The position numbers and the translations under genes were made by a program. A DNA stretch of 35,436 nt from a virus, in IMG/VR virus record IMGVR_UViG_3300025769_000380, positions 1-35,436 of that record. The stretch is one strand, 5' to 3'. Of the stretch, positions 7,560 through 16,475 are shown piece by piece. The notes under the pieces were generated by a model. The model did no database searches. It was given only the letters and a program-made list of their open reading frames with translations, and was not told where the DNA came from. Position 1 is the first letter of the stretch. The number at the start of each line of letters is the position of its first letter.

Positions 7560-8755
7560 TACTTTTTGTCAGGTACACAGTTAGGAACTAATCTTCCGTT
7601 CTTCTTCTTCATTCCGTATTGTGTATATCCTTCTTGACAAGGGTCTTCTTGTAATAAATGCTCTTGACAAGGCATAAACCATATCTTGCCTTCTACTTCA
7701 TGCTCGTGAGAACCTTCACATCCTAAGTCTGCTGCTTTTTCTTCAGCCATCTCTTTAGTAGCAAAAGCCAATCTGTTATCAATAATTATATAATCATCAT
7801 TAACAGGAACAAATTCTTTAGCTAGTTTCTTTTTATCTATTTGCTTTAGTTTATTTATAGCCCAGTTAACACCAGCACTACCACCCCAAGCATCCCACAT
7901 AATACCACCACATCCTTCTGAATACGGTACATCTTTGTTTTGTTGGTGTCTCTTAAAGCTTGCCATTCTAGCTATTGTTGAACGAGAGATACTAGCACCT
8001 GATGCTAATTGTGAAGCTCTTCTCCATCCTACTGGTGTTCCACAACTACTACCGTTTTCTTCTTTATACTTTAATGCTCTCTTTGCATTATTTCTAGCTC
8101 CTTTAGGATAGTCATTATAGCTTTCTAATTCTACATCTAGTTGTGAAAGCACAATATCTTCTAATTCAAATAGCTTAGCTAATGCTTCAAACTCTTCAGA
8201 GTCTATCTCTTCTTTTACGCTTTCTCTTGGTCTTTCATCAAGCTTGTCTGTAAAAAACCCCTCAATACTAAAACCTTTTACCTTGCCTTCTTTTACAAAC
8301 TCTTGCCATATCTGGTCGTTGTTTACCTTAACAGATACCATCCAAGTTCCTACAGGTAAATTAAGATTGTACTTAGCAGACTTGTCTTTCTTCTCATCTT
8401 CTATAATCCAGCTTTCTACTACGCTTAATCCTTTTAACTCTACATCATGTTCTAGTGTTGAGTTGTTTTGTTTACCCTTTGTTAGAAACAGCTCAGATGC
8501 TCTCCTAACAGTATCTTTAGAGAAATAGATAAAGTATTCTTTATCTCCACTTTGTCTAAATATCTTTTTGTCAGGTATTAATGCAGCACCCATTAAGATT
8601 CTTTTCTCAGAATCTACCTCTGCTAACTGTATTGTTTGTTCTTTAAGAGCAATGAAGTCTTCTTCTATTGCTGGATATTCTACTATAGAAATTGCTTCTA
8701 TACCAGAAAAATCATTTTCTTCGTCTATAAATAGTTCTATAATATCTTGTTCCAT
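7559..8755 (-). CDS. Prohead maturation protease (XkdF/S78_2-like), multidomain
   Basis: A 398-residue protein. Residues ~50-170 match the S78_2/XkdF prohead-protease pattern: LEHD with His103, VESWIIED, GTWMVSVKV and the nucleophile motif GFSIEG (Ser163). This part cleaves scaffold and capsid during maturation. Residues ~215-305 form a second domain (YPKGARNNAKRALKYKEENG; VGWRRASQLASG; WDAWGGSAGVNWAINKLKQI) that I recognise from other phage head proteins. Residues ~325-366 form a third, His/Cys-containing segment (LGCEGSHEHEVEGKIWFMPC). The ATG at 8755 is 4 nt after a CGTTATCA element. The protease call is firm; the roles of the added domains are unknown. Confidence 0.78.
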   Translation of the reverse strand: MEQDIIELFIDEENDFSGIEAISIVEYPAIEEDFIALKEQTIQLAEVDSEKRILMGAALIPDKKIFRQSGDKEYFIYFSKDTVRRASELFLTKGKQNNSTLEHDVELKGLSVVESWIIEDEKKDKSAKYNLNLPVGTWMVSVKVNNDQIWQEFVKEGKVKGFSIEGFFTDKLDERPRESVKEEIDSEEFEALAKLFELEDIVLSQLDVELESYNDYPKGARNNAKRALKYKEENGSSCGTPVGWRRASQLASGASISRSTIARMASFKRHQQNKDVPYSEGCGGIMWDAWGGSAGVNWAINKLKQIDKKKLAKEFVPVNDDYIIIDNRLAFATKEMAEEKAADLGCEGSHEHEVEGKIWFMPCQEHLLQEDPCQEGYTQYGMKKKNGRLVPNCVPDKK

Positions 8756-8759
8756 ACTT

Positions 8760-8786
8760 TGATAACGATTTTTATATTATTTGTTT
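8760..8786 (-). promoter_or_regulatory. Putative phage late promoter, site 3
   Basis: Minus strand: AAACA (8786-8782), N14, CGTTATCA (8767-8760), then 4 nt to the ATG of the protease gene. It overlaps the end of the tape-measure transcript, so it would boost expression of the head genes. Confidence 0.6.
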
Positions 8787-8790
8787 TATA

Positions 8791-10932
8791 TTAATCACCA
8801 AGTGATGCTCCTGTTTGTATTTGTAAATCTAGTTCTTGTTGTGATGTAATCTCATTACTTACTACATAAGCTTGTATTGGTTCTTGGAACTGACCTCCTA
8901 CTGCTTCTGCTAATTGGTTTGTTCCTGTGCTTCCTACTAAATTAAAGTCAAAGGTTCTACCTCCACCACCACCTGCGCCTCCTCCAGCGCTTCCACCACC
9001 AGAAGGTGCTGTCCTAGATGTTAAAGTAGTTGCTAGTATGTTTGCTATTGCTATTCCTGCACCAATATTGTTTTTAGCTATTCTTTTAGCTGCGCCTGCT
9101 TGAGCAGCACCTGCAGCAAGCTTAAAAGTTGCTGACCTTTCAGGGCTTAGTAATGCAGTTGCAGCAGCAGAAGCATTGTAAAAACCAACTTCTGTTTGAC
9201 TTGCAGATAATATTTTTTGATTTGCTGCTTGAGCTTCTACAACAACTCCAGCTATAGCAGCTCCTTTTTCTAATACTAATGCAACTTTAGCTAATCCTTC
9301 GTTTTCTTTACCAATAGTTTTAAATACGTTTCCAATTCCTGATACAAAGTTTGCATATTCTAATTGTGCCTTCATCTTCATGTCTATAATCATCAGTTCG
9401 TGTTCTAGCTCTTCATCTTGCAATTCTATTCGCATCATAGCTAAGTTTTTTTCAGCTTCAGTCCTTTCAAATTCACTCCCCTTAAATAGCTTTAACCTTT
9501 TCTCCTCATGAGATATTTCTGCTTTCAGCGTGTTATTAGCAGCTGTAGAAGCCATAATCATAGAGATGTCAGTATATTTGCTGGTTAAGTCCAGTCTTTT
9601 ATCCTGCAAGTCAAAATCGAGCTGTATTAGCTTTTCATCTTGCTCTTCCTCTAGCTTTAATGTTTCTACAGAATGAGTTAAGTTTAATTGTCTAAGGGCT
9701 GTTAAATGGTCTACCCTTGCTTTTTCTATTGATTTTTCGTATTTTTCTTTAGCCAAAGCCTTTTGTTTATCACTAGCGTTAGAATCCATAAAGTCTTGGT
9801 ATCTAAGCAGTTCTTTTTGCATAAAAGCTTTTTTTCGCAACTCTAAATCTTCTACCTCAAACCTTTGTCTTATCTTTAATTTGTTTGCTTCAACCCTTTC
9901 AACACCTAACTCTTCTCTTTTTTCAAACCCCGAAATAATCTTAGTTAAGTCAAGATATTTTTGTTTAAAATACTTAGTGTTACCCCCACTTTTCTCCTCT
10001 TCTATATTTGCATCTTTAAGCAACTTTAAATATTCATCTAGAACCTTGTTGTATTCTTTTTCCACAACCATCAAATCACCTGTTGTTTCAGCTATATCAT
10101 CAAAAATAGTTTTTCTCATACCCATAAAATTCATGTTCATAAGAGCAAATTGAATAAAATTAGCCTCTCTAACTTTATTAAGTTGTTCATCTTGTTCAGC
10201 TTGTAACAAACTCTTTTTATTAAAAGATTCTTTAAGCTCATTTCTTTTTAAATCTATTTCAAACTCCAACTCCTTTACCCTCAAGAACTCTTCAGTTATT
10301 TCTTTTAGCCTTTCAGTATTGTCAGCTGCTTCTTTTAGTTTATCATTGAAATCCTTGTCTAACAAAGCAAGTCCTTTAACAATAGCACCTCTTTGCTCTA
10401 AAGTAACATTAGCTCTTGATAAAGCGTCTTTGTATATCTTTAGCATTTTTATCTCACCCTTTAAACTATTTTCAAGCTCGTCTGTAGCTTTTTTTGCTTT
10501 TTCTGTTTCCATAGAAAATCTTTCAAAAGCAGCAATAACAACATTAATAGCTAATATGATTCCTAGAGGACCCATAAATGCTTTACCAATATCTTTTAAC
10601 CCTGCTGTAAAACCCCCTGCTTTTTCTGCAGTAAATACAAAGTTATTTGCTAGCTGAGAAAGGTTGTTTGCAACACCTCTAATTCCGTAGTTAAAATCGG
10701 AAACTACTCTACCTGCTTCTAAAACAGTAGCAGATGCAGAACCTGTAGCATTCCTAGCATTGTTAGCTCCTGTTGCTAATGCGTCAAATCCTTGTGATGC
10801 TTTAGCACTAAAGTCTTGCGCTGCTTGTCCAGCCTCTACAAATCCTTTAGTTATACCATCTATCTTTATTTTAGAATCTTTGGTATTTAATTGTATAGTA
10901 ATTGTTTTTACTACTTGTGAATTAGTTGCCAT
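8791..10932 (-). CDS. Tail length tape-measure protein
   Basis: A 713-residue protein with an N-terminal beta/Ala-rich region and a hydrophobic stretch (AFMGPLGIILAINVVIAAF, ~125-145). A long charged coiled coil follows from ~145 to ~550, then a second hydrophobic Ala/Gly helix region (~550-650), then a Gly-rich linker (SGGGSAGGGAGGGGG) and a folded C-terminus. This architecture is that of tape measures in siphoviruses, which set tail length and are ejected on infection. At roughly 1.5 angstroms per residue it implies a tail near 100 nm. It follows tail-tip and tail-completion genes instead of preceding them. Confidence 0.85.
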   Translation of the reverse strand: MATNSQVVKTITIQLNTKDSKIKIDGITKGFVEAGQAAQDFSAKASQGFDALATGANNARNATGSASATVLEAGRVVSDFNYGIRGVANNLSQLANNFVFTAEKAGGFTAGLKDIGKAFMGPLGIILAINVVIAAFERFSMETEKAKKATDELENSLKGEIKMLKIYKDALSRANVTLEQRGAIVKGLALLDKDFNDKLKEAADNTERLKEITEEFLRVKELEFEIDLKRNELKESFNKKSLLQAEQDEQLNKVREANFIQFALMNMNFMGMRKTIFDDIAETTGDLMVVEKEYNKVLDEYLKLLKDANIEEEKSGGNTKYFKQKYLDLTKIISGFEKREELGVERVEANKLKIRQRFEVEDLELRKKAFMQKELLRYQDFMDSNASDKQKALAKEKYEKSIEKARVDHLTALRQLNLTHSVETLKLEEEQDEKLIQLDFDLQDKRLDLTSKYTDISMIMASTAANNTLKAEISHEEKRLKLFKGSEFERTEAEKNLAMMRIELQDEELEHELMIIDMKMKAQLEYANFVSGIGNVFKTIGKENEGLAKVALVLEKGAAIAGVVVEAQAANQKILSASQTEVGFYNASAAATALLSPERSATFKLAAGAAQAGAAKRIAKNNIGAGIAIANILATTLTSRTAPSGGGSAGGGAGGGGGRTFDFNLVGSTGTNQLAEAVGGQFQEPIQAYVVSNEITSQQELDLQIQTGASLGD

Positions 10933-11069
10933 TATCTATTTCGTTTTATTGCGTTTTTAAATTCTTTCCAATTAGTAGGAGCTAAATATTTACCTTTGGC
11001 TATCTTTATATCTTCATCATCTATATGCCAATCTGCTGCTCCTAATAAATCTATTATATCTCTTATCAT
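10932..11069 (-). CDS. Small protein between tail-tip gene and tape measure, 45 aa
   Basis: ATG 11069 overlaps the TGA of the upstream tail gene (ATGA), and its TAA overlaps the ATG of the tape measure (TAATG). The product starts MIRDIIDLLGAADWHIDDED and ends in a basic helix. No family is recognised. Perfect coupling on both sides makes it a real translated ORF. Its position suggests a small tail protein or a translational relay for the tape-measure gene. Confidence 0.65.
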   Translation of the reverse strand: MIRDIIDLLGAADWHIDDEDIKIAKGKYLAPTNWKEFKNAIKRNR

Positions 11070-13396
11070 ACTACTTCATTCATTAATTCTAGGTCTGCTT
11101 TACCTGTATTAATATTCATCTTTATTTTGTTTATCTTATATTTCTTAGCAGAAATAATAAGTCTGTCGTTTAGCTTAAGCTTATTAACTATCTTAGCTGG
11201 TAATACTACTTTAAACTTAGACAATCTAGCTTTTTCGCTATATATACCTGTTACATAATTAAAGTAAAAGTTAGCAAATAGACTTTCATTGTTTGGTAGG
11301 TTAGTGTCTGCAAAATATTCGTCTTGCTCTTCACCAAAATGTATGCTTTGTAGATTAGCAGTAGGTGTTGTTGTACCAGAAAGGATGTGAGTTCTTGTGT
11401 TTGCAGGTCTTATGTATTTGTCTATAGTAGTTCCATCCTCTAACTCCATCTCATAGGCAGAAGTTGTAGCGTGTTTATGACAATAAACAAGTAAGGGTTT
11501 ACCTAAAACAGGGTTCTCATCTTCACTAACCATCCAACCCCATTGTGTATTTGTAAGCTGTTGCGTTCCTGATTGATTAGTCATTCTCTCATACATCATG
11601 TGTTCAAACCCTAACTCAACATCATACTTACCTCCATCAAATGCTAAAGGACTATCTATTTCATCACTACGGTTATCTAACCTTTCATTACCAAACTCAT
11701 CATTTGTTATCTCATTGCTATGTATTATTGCGAAAGTAGAAGGGTCGCTATATTTAAAATTGATTTCGGAATATATGTTTGCTTTACCAACACTATGTTT
11801 ATCAGTATACAAGTATTCTGTTATGTCATAATTTGTTCCTTCAGAATAATAATCATCTAAAGTCATTACTTTTATTTTACCAAAATCTGCATTTGTACTT
11901 CCATTATTTAATATTTTTCTATCATCATAAAAAGCAATAAGATTAAACATCTTGAATATAGATGTTAAGAAATCTATAATTTTCATCTTTGGCATATTAG
12001 CAGACATCTCTAATCCTGAAGACACCGTAAATGTATTGTTTGATGTAGCTGGGTTTGTTATAGTGTAATTAGCATCATAATGAGGAGGAGGTGTTGATGA
12101 AGAAGTTTCTTCTGTGTATTTTTCTATTACTAATGAATTTATCGTAGCAGTTTGTATTGCTCCTACAGTTTTAAGTTGAAATACTGGTGTATAGACCCTG
12201 CTACCAAAAGCAAAGCTTGGTATTTGAATTAGAAATGTAAACACCGATGGACTACCCACCCCTACGCCTGTAGAAACCGAGTCAGGGGTTATTGTATTAC
12301 CTGTTACTGTATCTAATAATTCAGCAGTATATGTAGCTCCTGCACCTCCAGTAGCTGTAACACTAATAATATATTTATAATAAACCCAAGTACGATTACC
12401 TACAAAAGGCGAACCTGATATTGATGAGACTAAGTCTGTGTTTCCAGTATTACTTCTTGGGTCGTCATTACCTGTTGGAGAGGTGTTTGTAAATGTAAAC
12501 TCACCTAAGCCTATTGACAAGACGCTTTCTCCAATTTGTGTTGCTAAATCACCTGCTTCTCTATGTAACCATAAGTATAATTCATGAAATGGTGCGTTGG
12601 TCGTGTTAAAGAAATCTGTACTAAAAGTAATATTATATTTTTCTTCTATTGATTTTATAATATGATAAATTCTAATTGCAGGTTTTAAGTCTACCAGATT
12701 TATACCCTTCTCGTCATTCCCATGTGTTTGCACATTCCTAGAAGGAGTGTCTGTTCTGGTTACAGGTTCGTTATTGTGTTGTGAATCATAATAGTAATGA
12801 GACCTACCACTAATAAAAGGGAAACACAAATCACCTGCCTTATTTCCATCTGGATTTTGTACTATACCAACACCAGCCTTATTATATCCTTCTATAAATC
12901 CATTTTTGGCAAATGTAGAGGTGTAAGGCTGATTGAATGCGTTTAAGTAAGAGCCAACATTGTCAGGAAGTGAGTCTAATTCATCATCACCAAACAATCT
13001 TTTTATGTTAATGGTTTTACCATAAAAAACAACCTTATATGAAAAAGGCTGTTGGTTCTTCATGCTAACATCATTTAGACTTATAAAGCCTTGTCTGTAA
13101 TCTTCTCCATTTATCTTAATCAATGCTTCTCTTTTTACTCTAGCATCAAAACCACCATCTATATCAAAGTTGTAGTAGTGTTTAAATATCTTGTTGTTAG
13201 CTGTACTTGCAGGTACATTAAACTGTTGTGAGTAATCAGTAAATACTTTTGCTATATCTCTAACATCTTTTATAGAGTTGGTTATGTTTATTGACTCTTC
13301 GTCAAATAAGTCTAACTTATAGTAATAAGGAATCTCTAATAAATCTGCTGGATTTATTTGTCTAATACTTACATATACCTCTACTTGTCTTCGCAT
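11066..13396 (-). CDS. Tail tip / baseplate-like protein
   Basis: A 776-residue protein. The N-terminal ~150 residues (SINITNSIKDVRDIAKVFTD, SQQFNVPASTANNKIF, SYKVVFYGKT) are a domain I recognise from tail proteins of Bacteroidota phages. A central beta-rich insert (~330-450) has TATGGAGATYTAELLD-like strands. The C-terminal third (MPKMKIIDFLTSIFKMFNL; KFKVVLPAKIVNKLKLNDRL) resembles tail-hub domains. It probably forms the distal tail or baseplate hub and contacts the neighbouring 385-residue protein. The exact role (Dit-, Tal- or hub-like) cannot be assigned from sequence alone. It begins one base inside the preceding gene's stop (TAATG). Confidence 0.6.
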   Translation of the reverse strand: MRRQVEVYVSIRQINPADLLEIPYYYKLDLFDEESINITNSIKDVRDIAKVFTDYSQQFNVPASTANNKIFKHYYNFDIDGGFDARVKREALIKINGEDYRQGFISLNDVSMKNQQPFSYKVVFYGKTINIKRLFGDDELDSLPDNVGSYLNAFNQPYTSTFAKNGFIEGYNKAGVGIVQNPDGNKAGDLCFPFISGRSHYYYDSQHNNEPVTRTDTPSRNVQTHGNDEKGINLVDLKPAIRIYHIIKSIEEKYNITFSTDFFNTTNAPFHELYLWLHREAGDLATQIGESVLSIGLGEFTFTNTSPTGNDDPRSNTGNTDLVSSISGSPFVGNRTWVYYKYIISVTATGGAGATYTAELLDTVTGNTITPDSVSTGVGVGSPSVFTFLIQIPSFAFGSRVYTPVFQLKTVGAIQTATINSLVIEKYTEETSSSTPPPHYDANYTITNPATSNNTFTVSSGLEMSANMPKMKIIDFLTSIFKMFNLIAFYDDRKILNNGSTNADFGKIKVMTLDDYYSEGTNYDITEYLYTDKHSVGKANIYSEINFKYSDPSTFAIIHSNEITNDEFGNERLDNRSDEIDSPLAFDGGKYDVELGFEHMMYERMTNQSGTQQLTNTQWGWMVSEDENPVLGKPLLVYCHKHATTSAYEMELEDGTTIDKYIRPANTRTHILSGTTTPTANLQSIHFGEEQDEYFADTNLPNNESLFANFYFNYVTGIYSEKARLSKFKVVLPAKIVNKLKLNDRLIISAKKYKINKIKMNINTGKADLELMNEVV

Positions 13397-14553
13397 TATC
13401 TTACGCTGTTTATTTTATCAAAAGCAAATTCTACTTGTATTGTGTAGTTTATTAACTTGTCGTTTAATTGTGTTTGGAATGATAAGTCGCTAGACTTGAC
13501 TGTTACAGGTAATGTCTTGTTATCATATTCTATCCAAACCAATTCACTTAATGTAAACTGTCTAAACACCTCATTGTACTCTTCAGGATAAAAACCTGTA
13601 TTTAGTGTTAAAGTTTCTTTTGCATTAACATTAAATGTCTTGTATTGGTGGTCAAATGTATTGTATGTTCCTGTAGCTGATAGTAAAGTAGATGACCTAA
13701 AGCTTTCTTCGTCTTTCTTCATTGATAAATTACTTCTTTTGAACATCCATAAGTCTTGTAAAGCACCATACTTGTTCACAAAGACCATTTTGTAAGGAGT
13801 ATGCTTACATTCTTCTATATTTCTTACTTCTAGCTTTGTTATTCCTTCTACTCCATCTACATATACCTCATCTACACCATAGATTCCGTTTTGTGCTAAA
13901 AAGTTGTTTAGGCATTGACTGTTTTCAAATGTACCTCCGTCTTGTAATACTCTATCTTCGTAACTATCTGCACCTGCTTGTGTTTCGTTGCTTATGTATT
14001 GTATGTAGTCCTTAGAGTCTGTTTGACTTGCAACTGCTTGTGTATATATTTCTTGATTATTGTAAAAGAAAGATACAGATGTTGTATTGTTTGCATCAAC
14101 AGGTATTCTTAAAGGAGAATCGTCTGGTTTAATTATTATTTTGTTGCTTATGAGTAGTCCTTGTAGTAATTCTGGATTTGCACCGTCTTCAAAGTAGCCA
14201 TATCCATCAAAAGCCTTAACTCCTAATACAGCAGTTAACTGTGTGCTATTACCATTTGTTAATGTTCTTGTAACTTGATAGTCTACATTTATTGTGTTTG
14301 CTATGCTTTGTGTTCCTGCGTAGTTACCATCAAATCCTGTAGCAATATAATCTTTTATTAAGTTGCTTATCTCAAAGTTTACATAAAACCCAAACTGTCC
14401 TACTGATGAAGATGATAGTGTATAAGTAGGAGTTATTGTATGCCCTAGAGAGTGTGCTGTTCCTGCATATATCTCTATATCTAATTTAGCAGATGCTAAG
14501 TCTGCATGAAATACATTTACAAAGTATGGGCTTCTTACGTTTATTTTAGCCAT
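13396..14553 (-). CDS. Tail protein, probable distal-tail component
   Basis: A 385-residue beta-rich protein starting MAKINVRSPYFVNVFHADLA. It contains tandem jelly-roll-like segments (KLDIEIYAGTA; FGFYVNFEISNLIKDYI; ITKLEVRNIEECKHTPYKMVFVNK with GALQDLWMFKRS). This family accompanies the large tail-tip protein in Bacteroidota phages, and the pair are adjacent here. It likely forms a ring of the tail tip. I have no residue-level evidence for enzymatic activity. The leader AATAAAAACAAATG is A-rich and typical for this phage. Confidence 0.55.
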   Translation of the reverse strand: MAKINVRSPYFVNVFHADLASAKLDIEIYAGTAHSLGHTITPTYTLSSSSVGQFGFYVNFEISNLIKDYIATGFDGNYAGTQSIANTINVDYQVTRTLTNGNSTQLTAVLGVKAFDGYGYFEDGANPELLQGLLISNKIIIKPDDSPLRIPVDANNTTSVSFFYNNQEIYTQAVASQTDSKDYIQYISNETQAGADSYEDRVLQDGGTFENSQCLNNFLAQNGIYGVDEVYVDGVEGITKLEVRNIEECKHTPYKMVFVNKYGALQDLWMFKRSNLSMKKDEESFRSSTLLSATGTYNTFDHQYKTFNVNAKETLTLNTGFYPEEYNEVFRQFTLSELVWIEYDNKTLPVTVKSSDLSFQTQLNDKLINYTIQVEFAFDKINSVR

Positions 14554-14562
14554 TTGTTTTTA

Positions 14563-15045
14563 TTATTTTAATATTTTATCTAATTCTGCTTCTAAATCTT
14601 TCATGAATGCAGTCAGTAAATCATTTCCAAATACATTCATAGAGTCATTTACAGCTCTATCTATAAAGTTACTTCCAGAATAACCAAATCTTTTTATAGT
14701 TCCTTCCCTATATATACTATTAGCAATAGCTTTTGCAGACTCTAACCTTGTTTTACCTGCTCTAGCATTAATTCCTTTAAAAGACATCCATGCAAGTATG
14801 TCGTTTTCAAAGCCTTTAGGTAATCCAGCTCCTTTACGCCTACCTTCATCTACAGTTTTACCATATTCAGCCATGTATATCTCAATAGTATCATTCACTA
14901 TCTTGTAATACATACTAGATGCTAAATTACCAGACGCTCTTAACCCACCCTGATAATAAGGGTCTGATGTTAAAGTGTAGTTTAGTCTTTCTAGTGTTTT
15001 AGAGCCAAACTTTTCTAACGCCCTTTTCATAAACTCATCTCTCAT
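14563..15045 (-). CDS. Tail completion / neck protein (HK97 gp10-like)
   Basis: A 160-residue, basic, helix-beta protein. Segments GGLRASGNLASSMYYKIVNDTIEIYMAEYGKTVDEGRRKG and SGSNFIDRAVND are typical of the HK97 gp10/neck family, which sits at the head-tail interface and closes the connector. It overlaps the tail-terminator candidate by one base (stop/start overlap), and this pair is conserved as neighbours in siphoviruses. Family assignment is by pattern and position, and I consider it likely. Confidence 0.6.
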   Translation of the reverse strand: MRDEFMKRALEKFGSKTLERLNYTLTSDPYYQGGLRASGNLASSMYYKIVNDTIEIYMAEYGKTVDEGRRKGAGLPKGFENDILAWMSFKGINARAGKTRLESAKAIANSIYREGTIKRFGYSGSNFIDRAVNDSMNVFGNDLLTAFMKDLEAELDKILK

Positions 15046-15503
15046 TAGCAGATACTTATATCATTAATCATCTTAATGTCTATTTCTGCTTCCCAACCAG
15101 CTAACTCATTCTCAAATCTCTCTTTAAATGGCTGACAACTCATTGTGTCATCTACCTGCAACTTATCAGCCCTTAGATTACCTCTTTTTAGTTTAGAGAA
15201 TATTAAATTCATTACCTGTAATTGTGTGTTTAGTACATCCTGCAAGTTGTCTACACCATAAAACTGGTCTGGAGTAACTACTTCCTTTGTATAATCTACT
15301 ATGTCTGCACATAATATCTGCAAAGTGAATGTCATAAACTGTGAATCTATTACTACATTAGAGATGTTTAGGTGTGATAATGGAAATATATCCATCTTGT
15401 TAAGGTTAACTTCTGTTATATCACCAAAACTAACACTATTCATGTGATGATTAGCTCTTAGTTCATCTTTAATCTTGTCTAATAAGTCGTATACTTGTGT
15501 CAT
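15045..15503 (-). CDS. Putative tail terminator protein
   Basis: A 152-residue alpha/beta protein with an N-terminal helix (YDLLDKIKDELRANHHMNSVSFGDITEV). A sheet follows (VVIDSQFMTFTLQILCADIVD), then a conserved stretch QDVLNTQLQVMNLIFSKLKRG, and an end FENELAGWEAEIDIKM. The beta-sheet with flanking helix fits gpU/tail-terminator folds that cap the tail tube before head joining. The position next to the gp10-like gene and directly after the tail chaperone supports this. The start 2 nt after the frameshifted chaperone stop shows the chain continues from that frame. Confidence 0.55.
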   Translation of the reverse strand: MTQVYDLLDKIKDELRANHHMNSVSFGDITEVNLNKMDIFPLSHLNISNVVIDSQFMTFTLQILCADIVDYTKEVVTPDQFYGVDNLQDVLNTQLQVMNLIFSKLKRGNLRADKLQVDDTMSCQPFKERFENELAGWEAEIDIKMINDISIC

Positions 15504-15505
15504 AT

Positions 15506-15772
15506 TTATTTTTTATATGCCTTCTTTATTAAAGCATTCTCTATTCTTGTCTTATCCTTTATATATTCTAAGTACATTAGACAGGTGTGTACTGGAAGCT
15601 TTGTAGCTTTGTCAATCTTTGCTGCATCTTCTTGAGCGATTGTAAATATTGATTGATACCAACCCCACTTTTTTCCAAAGTTTGCTTGAGCTGTGGTGGA
15701 ATCGCCTTCCCTTTCAGCTCCTGCTGTAAATAATCCAGCGTATAGCTTGGTAATTTGCTCCCTAAACGATAA
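15506..15772 (-). CDS. Tail assembly chaperone T-like extension, made by -1 frameshift
   Basis: After the T9 run (15779-15771) in the gene at 15577-16299, the -1 frame stays open for 88 codons to TAA at 15506. It encodes a protein-like sequence: QITKLYAGLFTAGAEREGDS, FGKKWGWYQSIFTIAQEDAA, THKL-type segment ATKLPVHTCLMYLEYIKDK. The FGKKWGWYQS(I/L) segment is one I recognise from tail chaperone extensions of Bacteroidota phages. It has no good start of its own: the only ATG is 23 codons from the end. It would be expressed as a 264-residue fusion (176 + 88), as for lambda gpG-T. It is positioned upstream of the tape measure as expected. Confidence 0.7.
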   Translation of the reverse strand, partial: LSFREQITKLYAGLFTAGAEREGDSTTAQANFGKKWGWYQSIFTIAQEDAAKIDKATKLPVHTCLMYLEYIKDKTRIENALIKKAYKK

Positions 15773-16299
15773 AAAAAAACCATCGCCCCTATCGCTACAT
15801 TAACTGGCATATCTAACATTACATCAGAATACTTATGACTGCCTTCATAATCCATCACCCTATAGAACTCATTCTTCTTAAAGATGACTGGTCTAAACAA
15901 TACAGCCATTGCTTTGTGCATCTTATCCCAATCTGAGATATACCCATCTAAATCAATGAACTCACCAAATGTCATCTCGTCTAGCTTTGGTATAAAACCA
16001 AACTCAACAACCGTCTCTTCTCCATACTCATCTGTGGCTGACATACTAAATCTAGGTACTAAAGGTGTCTCTTCCTTAAAACACTTGTTTATTACATCAA
16101 TAGCGAAATCAAAGTTGTTTAAGGGAATCTTAAATGTATCTTCAATCTCTAATCCACAGAATATCTGCAGCATCTTTGTCTTTATATATACCTCATCTTC
16201 CTTATCCCATTTATCTAGTATCTTTAGATACTTCTGATACTGTCTAAGGGTTATTCCTGCCAATGCTTGAGGTACAGACAGTTTATATTCCTTTATCAT
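15577..16299 (-). CDS. Tail assembly chaperone (gpG-like), zero-frame product
   Basis: A 240-residue protein, MIKEYKLSVPQALAGITLRQ... with conserved PKLDEMTFGEFIDLDGYISD, AMAVLFRPVIFKKNEFYRV and a C-terminal amphipathic part (SGVGINQYLQSLKKM). The start at 16299 rather than further upstream is chosen because the ATG lies 4 nt after a CGTTATCA promoter element and the residues before it look non-coding. Codons 174-177 are GTT TTT TTT TAT on a T9 run, a slippery site for -1 frameshifting into the extension at 15506-15772. The chaperone call rests on this frameshift architecture and position. It would coat the tape measure during tail assembly and be absent from the virion. Confidence 0.68.
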   Translation of the reverse strand: MIKEYKLSVPQALAGITLRQYQKYLKILDKWDKEDEVYIKTKMLQIFCGLEIEDTFKIPLNNFDFAIDVINKCFKEETPLVPRFSMSATDEYGEETVVEFGFIPKLDEMTFGEFIDLDGYISDWDKMHKAMAVLFRPVIFKKNEFYRVMDYEGSHKYSDVMLDMPVNVAIGAMVFFYRLGSKLPSYTLDYLQQELKGKAIPPQLKQTLEKSGVGINQYLQSLKKMQQRLTKLQSFQYTPV

Positions 16300-16303
16300 A
16301 CTA

Positions 16304-16331
16304 TGATAACGAAAATCAACACTTTCTGTTT
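16304..16331 (-). promoter_or_regulatory. Putative phage late promoter, site 4 (tail operon)
   Basis: Minus strand: AAACA (16331-16327), N15, CGTTATCA (16311-16304), then 4 nt to the chaperone ATG at 16299. It is back-to-back with the plus-strand copy at 16361-16388: the two AAACA elements are about 30 bp apart, forming a divergent promoter pair. Confidence 0.6.
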
Positions 16332-16360
16332 TCTTGTTAATAAGTTGTTTATGGAGGAAT

Positions 16361-16388
16361 AAAACAAAAATCAAAAATATCGTTATCT
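16361..16388 (+). promoter_or_regulatory. Putative phage late promoter, site 5, plus strand (divergent)
   Basis: Plus strand: AAAACA (16361-16366), N14 (16367-16380), CGTTATCT (16381-16388). Sequence and spacing match the minus-strand sites, yet it points right, away from all genes, into the 16.39-16.96 kb gene-poor region. Expected start near 16391-16395. Confidence 0.55.
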
Positions 16389-16475
16389 TTATATAAGTAG
16401 TTGCAAATCTACATAAGTTGCCACACTTCAATACCCTAATAAATACGGATGATTGTTGGACCGTGTACTCTAAAT

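Noticed and set aside
16404-16431. A host-type promoter on the minus strand (TTG at 16431-16429, TAGATTTG at 16411-16404) before the tail operon
   Set aside because: The spacer is only 17 nt against 19-21 in the better promoters, it would leave a ~100-nt leader crossing the divergent late promoters, and the -7 element sits within the candidate RNA. Possible, but weaker than the late-element explanation.
16299-16431. Extending the tail chaperone upstream to an ATG at 16431
   Set aside because: The extra 44 residues (Cys/Ile/Leu-rich) cross both divergent promoter elements and the A-rich intergenic DNA; the ATG at 16299 has the conserved promoter spacing.
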